Source of the DNA: an uncultured Alistipes sp.
GTDB taxonomy: Bacteria; Bacteroidota; Bacteroidia; Bacteroidales; Rikenellaceae
Length of the DNA stretch: 50,195 nucleotides
Direction: 5' to 3'
Assembly: GCA_900544265.1 (NCBI GenBank)
Contig: UQUQ01000017.1
Location: 1 to 50,195, forward strand
Under the pieces are notes generated by a model. It was not told where the DNA came from, searched no databases, and saw only the letters and a list, made by a program, of their open reading frames with translations. Made by a program: the position numbers and the translations under genes. Below, in pieces: positions 44,131 through 50,195 of the stretch. The stretch's first letter is position 1. Every line of letters begins with the position of its first letter.

Positions 44131-45084
44131 ATGATCTATCCCTGGGGCGACAGTCGGCGGTTCAACTCCTATGCGGGGTATTTCCGCCGCACGTTCGGCA
44201 GCCGGGTGCAGAAACTCTCCGTCGACGCGGGCTTCGGCTGCCCTAACCGCGACGGTACGATCTCCACCGGGGGGTGTACGTTCTGCAACAACGGAGCGTT
44301 CACCCCCTCCTACTGCTCCCCGGCGAAGAGCGTCCGGCAGCAGATCGAGGAGGGGATCGAGTTCCACCGCCGGCGCTACCGCACGGCCGGGCGCTACCTG
44401 GTCTACTTCCAGGCCTACTCGAACACCCATGCGCCGCTTGCGCGGCTGCGGGAGTTGTATGCCGAGGCGCTGGCGCACCCGCTCGTCGCGGGGCTCGTCA
44501 TCGGCACGCGCCCCGACTGTGTCGACGAGGAGAAGCTCGACTACCTGGCCGGCCTGGCCCGCGACCGCTACGTGGCCGTCGAGTACGGCATCGAGTCGAC
44601 CTCGGACGCGACGCTGCGCGCCGTGAACCGCGGGCACGACTTCGCCGCGGCCCGCCGCGCCGTGGAGATGACCGCCGCCCGGGGGCTGCCCGTCGGCGGG
44701 CACTTCATCCTCGGGCTGCCGGGCGAGACGGACGAGATGCTGCTCCGGCAGGTCGCGACGATCAACTCGCTGCCGCTCACGACGGTGAAGTTCCACCAGC
44801 TGCAGGTCTTCCGCGATACGCCGATGGCCGCCGAGTACGACGCCGACCCCGGGCGCTTCCGCTTCTGGGAGATAGACGAATACCTCGACCTCTTCGTCGA
44901 GATCCTGCGCCGCCTGCGGCCCGACCTGGTCGTCGAGCGCTTCGCCTCGGAGGCGCCGCCGCGCTACCACTACGGCCGCAACTGGGGCCTCGTGCGCAAC
45001 GAACAGCTGCTGGCGATGCTCGAAAAAAAATTGGCCGGGCGCAACGCATACCAAGGGGAAATTTTTTTAACTTTGCAAAGATAA
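44131..45084 (+). CDS. Radical SAM protein, YhcC/TIGR01212 type
   Basis: A 317-residue radical SAM protein. The cluster motif has wide spacing, FGCPNRDGTISTGGCTFC (CxxxxxxxxxxxCxxC), typical of the YhcC group related to Elp3. YFQAYSNTHAPLARLRELY and GLVIGTRPDCVDEEKL follow. The substrate is unsettled, with links to tRNA modification or unknown substrates. It starts 4 bases after the nuclease gene. The 3' end overlaps a candidate promoter for the next gene. Confidence 0.9.
   Translation: MIYPWGDSRRFNSYAGYFRRTFGSRVQKLSVDAGFGCPNRDGTISTGGCTFCNNGAFTPSYCSPAKSVRQQIEEGIEFHRRRYRTAGRYLVYFQAYSNTHAPLARLRELYAEALAHPLVAGLVIGTRPDCVDEEKLDYLAGLARDRYVAVEYGIESTSDATLRAVNRGHDFAAARRAVEMTAARGLPVGGHFILGLPGETDEMLLRQVATINSLPLTTVKFHQLQVFRDTPMAAEYDADPGRFRFWEIDEYLDLFVEILRRLRPDLVVERFASEAPPRYHYGRNWGLVRNEQLLAMLEKKLAGRNAYQGEIFLTLQR
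45068..45075 (+). promoter_or_regulatory. Candidate -7 box of the YitT-family gene
   Basis: TAACTTTG matches TAnnTTTG and lies inside the last codons of the radical SAM gene, 31 bases before the YitT ATG. No clear -33 partner. Confidence 0.45.
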
Positions 45085-45106
45085 CCGTTAAAACCCCCGT
45101 CACATT

Positions 45107-46000
45107 ATGAAACCCATCTCTGCGGATTCGGTGCTGAAGACCGTCAAGGAGTATTTCCTGATGGCATTCGGCATGATGCTCTACTCGTTCGGCTGGATCG
45201 GCTGCATCCTGCCGGTCCGGGGTACGGGCGGCGGCGCCGCGGGTCTCTCGCTCGTCGTCTGCAACGCCCTCGAACAGATCGGAATCTCGATCCAGATCGG
45301 TACGATGGTCTTCGTGCTCAATGCCATCCTGTTGCTCATCGCGGGTTTCATCGTGGGGTGGAACTTCGGTGTGAAGACCATCTTCTGCGTCTTCGTCATC
45401 TCCGTGGGCATGAACTTCTGGCAGGACGTGCTGCCGGCCGGCGACTTCCTCCACCTGGAGCGCATCCTGGCGGTGATCCTCGGCGGCATCCTCGCCGGCG
45501 TGGGCATCTCGATGTGCTTCGCACAGGGCGGCTCGACGGGCGGCACGGACATCGTGGCGATGATTATCAACAAGTACCACACGGTCAGCTACGGCAAGAT
45601 CCTGATCTACTCGGACTTCGTCATCATCGGTTCAACGCTGCTCGTGGGCTTCCACATCGACACGGTGATCTATGGTTACGTCATGACGGCCGTCGTGGGC
45701 TACACCGTCGACATGATCATGGCCGGCAACCAGCAGTCGAGCCAGGTCTTCATCGTGACGCGCGACTACGAAAAGATGGCCGACGCCATCGCGCAGAACG
45801 TCCACCGCGGCGTGACGCTCATCGACTCGCAGGGCTGGTACTCGAAGGAGCACTCGAAGATCGTCATGGTGGTCTGCCGCAAGCGTGAATCGGCCGTGAT
45901 CCTCAAGTTCGTCAAGACGATCGACCCCGACGCCTTCATCACCGTCGGCTCGGTCATGGGGGTCTACGGCAAGGGCTTCGAGGCGCTCAACAAGCTCTGA
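45107..46000 (+). CDS. YitT family membrane protein
   Basis: A 297-residue inner-membrane protein. About five helices (residues 15-200, for example LILIAGFIVGWNFGVK-type segments and AVILGGILAGVGISMCFAQG with GGSTGGTDIVAMII) are followed by a soluble DUF2179 domain (about 210-297, SSQVFIVTRDYEKMADAI and SKEHSKIVMVVCRKRE). The family function is unknown. Its TGA shares one base with the priA ATG. Confidence 0.9.
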   Translation: MKPISADSVLKTVKEYFLMAFGMMLYSFGWIGCILPVRGTGGGAAGLSLVVCNALEQIGISIQIGTMVFVLNAILLLIAGFIVGWNFGVKTIFCVFVISVGMNFWQDVLPAGDFLHLERILAVILGGILAGVGISMCFAQGGSTGGTDIVAMIINKYHTVSYGKILIYSDFVIIGSTLLVGFHIDTVIYGYVMTAVVGYTVDMIMAGNQQSSQVFIVTRDYEKMADAIAQNVHRGVTLIDSQGWYSKEHSKIVMVVCRKRESAVILKFVKTIDPDAFITVGSVMGVYGKGFEALNKL

Positions 46001-48258
46001 TGCCCCGTTATGCCGACATAGTCCTGCCGCTGGCCCAGCCGGCCTATACCTTCTCCGTGCCGGAGGGGATGGCGCTCGGGGCGGGCGAGGCGGTGGTCGT
46101 GCAGTTCGGCGTCCGCAAATTCTATACGGGTCTTGTCTGGCGGGTGCATGAAACCCCGCCGTCGTCCGGGCGCGTCAAGCCCGTGCAGCGGAAACTCTAC
46201 GACCGGCCGCTGCTCACGCCGCAGCGCATGGCGCTGTGGGAGTGGATCGCATCCTACTATCTGTGTACGCTCGGCGAGGTGATGCGCGTGGCGCTGCCGT
46301 CGCTGATGAAACCCTCGGCCGCGACCGAGGAGGCCTTCAGCGAGGAGGAGTTCCGCCCCCGCACGGAGTGCTATGTGTCGCTCGCGCCGGAGCTGTGCGA
46401 CGAGGAGCGCCTGCACGAAGTGTGCGAGCGCCTCGAACGGCGGGCGCCGCGGCAGTACGAGGCGCTGCTCGAGGTGGCCGCCGCGGGCGACGAGCGCCGC
46501 ATCTCGACGGGCGAGGTGGCGCGCCGCCTGCTGCGGGCCGACTACGGCGCCCTGCAGGCCTTGTGCCGCAAGGGGTACCTGCGCTCTGCGGAGCACGAAC
46601 GCACAATAGAGCGGGGCGGCTCGCACTTCCTGCTTCCGGAGCTGACACCGCCCCAGCAGGCGGCGCTCGGAGCGCTGCGCGCCGCCTACGCCGCCGGAAA
46701 GGGCACGGCGCTGCTGCACGGAATCACCGGCTCGGGCAAGACCGAAATCTACATCCACCTGATCGCCGAAGCGCTCGCCCGCGGGGGCGGCGTGCTGCTG
46801 CTCGTGCCCGAAATCGCCCTCACGGCGCAGCTTATCGCCCGCATGGAGCGCATCTTCGGCAGCCGCGTCACAGCCTACCACTCGAAACTCACGCCCCGCA
46901 GCCGCACGGAGACCTACCTGCGGCTGAACCGTTCGGAAGGGGGCGAACTGGTCGTCGGCGCACGGTCGGCGATCTTCCTGCCGATCCACAACCTGCAACT
47001 GATCGTCGTCGACGAGGAGCACGACGCCAGCTACAAGCAGACGGACCCGGCGCCCCGCTACAACGCCCGCGACTGCGCCGTGGTGATGGCGCGGCTGCTC
47101 GGGTGCCGCACGCTGCTGGGCAGCGCCACCCCCTCGCTCGAGACGTGGCTCAACGCCGAGGGCGGAAAGTACGGCCGGGCCGTGCTCACGGAGCGCTACG
47201 GCGCCGCCCGCCCGCCCCGCATCTTCGTCTCGGACACGCTGCGTGCGGCGCGGCGCGGCGAGCGGCACGCCCACTTCAACAAGCTGCTGCTCGACAAGAT
47301 GGCCGAGACGCTCGACCGCGGCGAGCAGGTGATGCTCTTCCAGAACCGCCGCGGCTTCTCGCCCTATGTCGAGTGTACGGCGTGCGGCTGGACGGCCCGC
47401 TGCCCGCACTGCAACGTGACGCTCACCTACCACAAGGCGGGCGGGCGGCTCGTCTGCCACTACTGCGGCCATACGGAGCCGGTGCCCGAGCGCTGTCCGC
47501 ACTGCCGCGTCACGGATGTCGTGCCGATGGGCTTCGGCACCGAGAAGATCGAGGAGGAGGTCCGCGCGATCTTCCCCCGGGCGCGCGTCGAGCGGCTCGA
47601 CCGCGACAGCGTGACGAGCGAACGGGCCTTCCGGCAGATCGTCGCCGCATTCGAGGCCCGCGAGACGGACATCCTGGTCGGCACGCAGATGATTACCAAG
47701 GGCTTCGACTTTGCGGGCGTCGGTCTGGTGGGCATCCTCAATGCCGACAACCTGCTCAACAACCCCGATTTCCGGGCCGCCGAGCGGGCCTTCCAGCTCA
47801 TGACGCAGGTGGCGGGCCGCGCCGGACGCCGCGATGCCGGCGGCGAGGTGGTCATCCAGACGGCCGACCCGGCCCATCCCGTCATCCGGCAGGTCGTCGA
47901 GGGCAACTACGAGGCGATGGCCCGTGCGCAGCTTGCCGAGCGGCAGGCCTTTTTCTACCCGCCCTATGCGCGGCTGACGGCGCTGCAGTTGCGCCACCGC
48001 GACATGGAGCTGCTGCGGCGGGCCGTGCTGCACCTCGCCTCGGCCCTGCGCGCACGCTTCGGACGGCGGCTGCTGGGCCCCATGACCCCGCCCGTGGACC
48101 GCATCCGCGGCGAATACCTCGTGGGGCTGCTGCTCAAGATCGAGAGCGGCGCCTCCTCGGCCCGGGCCCGCGAACTGCTCTTCGCCGAGCTGAAGACCTT
48201 TACGGAAAATCCCGAATACCGCACCGTGGCGGTCACCGTCAATGTCGATCCTCAGTGA
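46000..48258 (+). CDS. priA: Primosomal protein N' (replication restart helicase PriA)
   Basis: A 752-residue PriA, which reloads the replisome at stalled forks. Order: N-terminal 3'-DNA-binding domain, winged helix, helicase lobe 1 with GITGSGKTEIYIHLIAEAL (Walker A) and VVDEEHDASYKQ (DEEH box), then lobe 2 with the inserted zinc module whose cysteine pairs are in ECTACGWTARCPHCNVTL and HYCGHTEP plus CPHC, and motif V/VI around LVGTQMITKGFDF and QVAGRAGRRDAGGEV. It overlaps the previous gene by 1 base and the next by 17. Confidence 0.97.
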   Translation: MPRYADIVLPLAQPAYTFSVPEGMALGAGEAVVVQFGVRKFYTGLVWRVHETPPSSGRVKPVQRKLYDRPLLTPQRMALWEWIASYYLCTLGEVMRVALPSLMKPSAATEEAFSEEEFRPRTECYVSLAPELCDEERLHEVCERLERRAPRQYEALLEVAAAGDERRISTGEVARRLLRADYGALQALCRKGYLRSAEHERTIERGGSHFLLPELTPPQQAALGALRAAYAAGKGTALLHGITGSGKTEIYIHLIAEALARGGGVLLLVPEIALTAQLIARMERIFGSRVTAYHSKLTPRSRTETYLRLNRSEGGELVVGARSAIFLPIHNLQLIVVDEEHDASYKQTDPAPRYNARDCAVVMARLLGCRTLLGSATPSLETWLNAEGGKYGRAVLTERYGAARPPRIFVSDTLRAARRGERHAHFNKLLLDKMAETLDRGEQVMLFQNRRGFSPYVECTACGWTARCPHCNVTLTYHKAGGRLVCHYCGHTEPVPERCPHCRVTDVVPMGFGTEKIEEEVRAIFPRARVERLDRDSVTSERAFRQIVAAFEARETDILVGTQMITKGFDFAGVGLVGILNADNLLNNPDFRAAERAFQLMTQVAGRAGRRDAGGEVVIQTADPAHPVIRQVVEGNYEAMARAQLAERQAFFYPPYARLTALQLRHRDMELLRRAVLHLASALRARFGRRLLGPMTPPVDRIRGEYLVGLLLKIESGASSARARELLFAELKTFTENPEYRTVAVTVNVDPQ

Positions 48259-48832
48259 ACTGTGGGGCGACCTCGTGTCGCTCCTCTTTCCGGCGCGCTG
48301 CGCCGTCTGCGGCTCACCCCTTGTGCGGGGCGAGCGCACCGTCTGCACGCTCTGCCGCGCCACGGCGCCCCTGACGGGCTACTGGGCCGAGGCCGACAAT
48401 CCGGTCTTCCGCAAGTGCTGGGGGCTGGTGCCTCTCCACCGCGCCTCGGGCTTCCTCTTCTTTGTCCACGGGAGCGGCTGGCGGCAGCTGATCCACGGCT
48501 TCAAGTACCGCGGGGCGTGGCGCACGGCCCGCGAGATGGGCGAGTGGTACGGTGCCTGCCTGGCCGAGGGCGGGCTCTACGACGATGTGGATGTCGTCGT
48601 GCCGCTGCCGCTGCACCCCTTCAAGCGGCTGCGGCGCGGATACAATCAGTCGGAATACATCGCCGAGGGGATCGCCGCGCAGCTGGGCGTAGAGGTCGAC
48701 CGCTGCAGCGTCGTGCGGCGGCGCAACACGGCAAGTCAGACGCGCCAGCCCCGCCGCGAACGGGCCCGCAACGCCGGGGTGGAGAGCTCCTGCAGGCGGG
48801 CCGGGGTGGCGATTGTTTTTTTCATCCGTTAA
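48242..48832 (+). CDS. ComF-type protein lacking its PRPP-binding segment
   Basis: A 196-residue ComF/GntX relative. The N-terminal zinc finger is intact (CAVCGSPLVRGERTVCTLC), and the middle shows FKYRGAWRTAREMGEW, VPLPLHPFKRLRRGYNQSEY and SQTRQPRRERARNAGV. In normal ComF proteins this is followed by about 50 residues with the PRPP loop (pattern LLVDDVxTTGAT). Here the frame runs instead through ESSCRRAGVAIVFFIR to a stop 68 bases before dnaB. The last 16 residues loosely resemble the far end of ComF, so an internal deletion, a truncation or a sequence error is likely. Probably non-functional as a phosphoribosyltransferase-like protein. It overlaps priA by 17 bases. Confidence 0.75.
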   Translation: MSILSELWGDLVSLLFPARCAVCGSPLVRGERTVCTLCRATAPLTGYWAEADNPVFRKCWGLVPLHRASGFLFFVHGSGWRQLIHGFKYRGAWRTAREMGEWYGACLAEGGLYDDVDVVVPLPLHPFKRLRRGYNQSEYIAEGIAAQLGVEVDRCSVVRRRNTASQTRQPRRERARNAGVESSCRRAGVAIVFFIR

Positions 48833-48869
48833 TTTTTGAAATTCGTTTTTAATTCGTCCGATTTATCCG

Positions 48870-48877
48870 TACTTTTG
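48870..48877 (+). promoter_or_regulatory. dnaB promoter -7 box
   Basis: TACTTTTG matches TAnnTTTG, 23 bases before the dnaB ATG. The upstream sequence is AT-rich, with TTTTT about 20 bases before it as a poor -33 element. Confidence 0.55.
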
Positions 48878-48900
48878 AGGTCCGAAAGTGATCGAACGAA

Positions 48901-50195
48901 ATGGCGAAAGAGTATACCCCCTCCTCCCGCAACCGGGAGGCATTCGAGGCGATGACCGAGACGGTCGGCAACGTGCCGCCGCAGGCCGTCGAACTGGAAG
49001 AGGCCGTGCTGGGCGCGCTGATGCTCGAGAAGGACAGCATCATTGCCGTGCAGGAGTACGTCACGCCCGAGGCATTCTATACCGAGGAGCACCGGCTCAT
49101 CTACAAGGCGATCGAGGAGCTGTCGATGGAGCTCAAGCCCATCGACCTCTACACCGTGACCGAACGGCTCAAGGCCAAGAAGGAGCTCAAGAAGGTCGGC
49201 GGCGCGTCGTACCTGGCACAACTGACGCAGAAGGTCGGCTCGGCGGCCAATGTCGAGTTCCACGCCAAGATCATCGCCCAGAAGTACGTGCAGCGCGAAC
49301 TGATCCGCTCGGCCACGGAGATCCAGCGCCGCTCCTACGACGAGTCGACCGACGTGACGGAGCTCATCGGCTTTGCCGAGGGTGAAATCTTCAAGGTCGC
49401 CGAGGGTCATGTCAAGCGCTCGGTGCAGTCCTCCAAGGAGATTCTCTCGCGGGCGCTTCAGCAGATCGAGGAGGCCTCGAAGAACGCCAACTCCTACAAC
49501 GGCGTGCCGTCGGGCTTCACGGCCATCGACCGCGTGACGCTGGGCTGGCAGCTCTCGGACCTCATCATCGTCGCCGCGCGCCCCTCGATGGGCAAGACAG
49601 CCTTCGTCCTCTCGATGGCCCGCAACATGGCGGTGAACTACGAGCAGGGCGTGGCCTTCTTCTCGCTCGAAATGTCGGCCGTGCAGCTGATGATGCGTCT
49701 GATCATCGCCGAGACGGGCCTCTCGGGCAACGACGTCAAGTCGGGACGCCTGACCCCCGAGCAGTGGCGCCACCTCGAATCGGCGACCAAGCCCCTGGCC
49801 TCGGCGCCGCTCTACATCGACGACACGCCGGCGCTCTCGGTCTTCGAGTTCCGCTCGAAGGCGCGCCGCCTGAAGATACACAACGACATCAAGATCATCA
49901 TCATCGATTACCTCCAGCTGATGACCGGCAACCAGGACTCGAAGGGCAACCGCGAGCAGGAGGTGGCCTTCATCTCGCGCACGCTCAAGGCGATCGCCAA
50001 GGAGCTGAACGTCCCGGTCATCGCTCTGTCGCAGTTGAGCCGCGCCACGGAGATGCGCGGCGGCTCGAAACGCCCGCAGCTCTCGGACCTGCGCGAGTCG
50101 GGCGCCATCGAGCAGGATGCCGACATCGTGGCCTTCATCCACCGTCCGGAGTACTACGGCCTGACGACGACCGAGGACGGCATGCCGACGGCCGG
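48901..50195 (+). CDS. dnaB: Replicative DNA helicase DnaB (3' end outside window)
   Basis: 431 codons of an open frame cut by the window edge. The N-terminal domain (about 25-130) begins PPQAVELEEAVLGALMLEKD. The linker contains SKEILSRALQQIEE. The RecA-like domain follows, with GVPSGFTAIDRVTLGWQ, Walker A in AARPSMGKTAFVLSMA, FFSLEMSAVQLMMRL, Walker B in IIIIDYLQLMTGNQDS and LSQLSRATEMRGG. DnaB unwinds DNA ahead of the fork as a hexamer. No intein is seen in the visible part, although DnaB is a frequent intein host. Confidence 0.96.
   Translation, partial: MAKEYTPSSRNREAFEAMTETVGNVPPQAVELEEAVLGALMLEKDSIIAVQEYVTPEAFYTEEHRLIYKAIEELSMELKPIDLYTVTERLKAKKELKKVGGASYLAQLTQKVGSAANVEFHAKIIAQKYVQRELIRSATEIQRRSYDESTDVTELIGFAEGEIFKVAEGHVKRSVQSSKEILSRALQQIEEASKNANSYNGVPSGFTAIDRVTLGWQLSDLIIVAARPSMGKTAFVLSMARNMAVNYEQGVAFFSLEMSAVQLMMRLIIAETGLSGNDVKSGRLTPEQWRHLESATKPLASAPLYIDDTPALSVFEFRSKARRLKIHNDIKIIIIDYLQLMTGNQDSKGNREQEVAFISRTLKAIAKELNVPVIALSQLSRATEMRGGSKRPQLSDLRESGAIEQDADIVAFIHRPEYYGLTTTEDGMPTA

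Noticed and set aside
45964..48363. Minus-strand open frame opposite priA
   Set aside because: PriA on the other strand has all its motifs; this frame has none.

Overview
The window looks like the chromosome of a high-GC Bacteroidales bacterium, most likely Rikenellaceae and close to Alistipes. The grounds are: promoters of the Bacteroidetes type (TTTG, about 19 bases, TAnnTTTG) in front of many genes and both tRNAs; almost no Shine-Dalgarno sequences; Bacteroidetes families such as an S46 dipeptidyl-peptidase, a BACON-domain nuclease lipoprotein, a DUF4838 protein and a serine-palmitoyltransferase-like enzyme; and a ribosomal protein S14 without zinc cysteines. The genus is an inference from overall character, not from a database match.

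Region 1 (1-11.3 kb, + strand) is the S10/spc/alpha ribosomal supercluster: rplP-rpmC-rpsQ-rplN-rplX-rplE-rpsN, a 603-base gap, then rpsH-rplF-rplR-rpsE-rpmD-rplO-secY-map-infA-rpmJ-rpsM-rpsK-rpsD-rpoA-rplQ. The gap is the oddest thing in the window. It is packed with hairpins and ends in a good promoter that restarts transcription at rpsH. A long hairpin terminator follows rplQ.

Region 2 (11.7-20.9 kb) carries the minus-strand run pyrH, a TlpA-type thioredoxin and frr, with a strong terminator. Divergent from it is dxs, whose promoter nearly touches its start codon, and then a Blc-type lipocalin. Next come a minus-strand pair (radical SAM enzyme and yaaA), a cation:dicarboxylate/amino-acid symporter, and an alpha-oxoamine synthase resembling serine palmitoyltransferase.

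Region 3 (21.0-29.5 kb) has tRNA-Gly(GCC), followed by a second copy of its 3' tail plus terminator and an inverted fragment of the same gene. After this come a secreted DUF4838 protein, a GH3 beta-glucosidase-type lipoprotein, an FtsH protease, an HdeD-like membrane protein and, on the minus strand, tRNA-Leu(GAG).

Region 4 (29.7-37.9 kb) is nine consecutive minus-strand genes, probably largely co-transcribed: an MBL-fold hydrolase, an FkbM methyltransferase, trmD, a four-helix-bundle (S23/IVP-type) protein bracketed by inverted repeats, lpxB, an acyltransferase-3 protein, an FAH-family enzyme, maf and an S46 peptidase.

Region 5 (38.1-50.2 kb, + strand) contains an RlmD/RumA-type rRNA methyltransferase, a SIMPL-domain protein, cytidine deaminase, an RluA-type pseudouridine synthase, dtd, a modular nuclease lipoprotein, a YhcC-type radical SAM protein, a YitT-family membrane protein, priA, a ComF-type protein that has lost its PRPP-binding half, and the start of dnaB, cut by the window edge.

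Most of the window is housekeeping: translation, secretion, isoprenoid, lipid A and nucleotide metabolism, and replication. I see no CRISPR array, complete insertion sequence, prophage or defence island. The items most worth following are the structured gap inside the ribosomal operon, the inverted-repeat four-helix-bundle cassette, the tRNA-Gly tail duplication, the truncated ComF and a five-unit 13-base tandem repeat.
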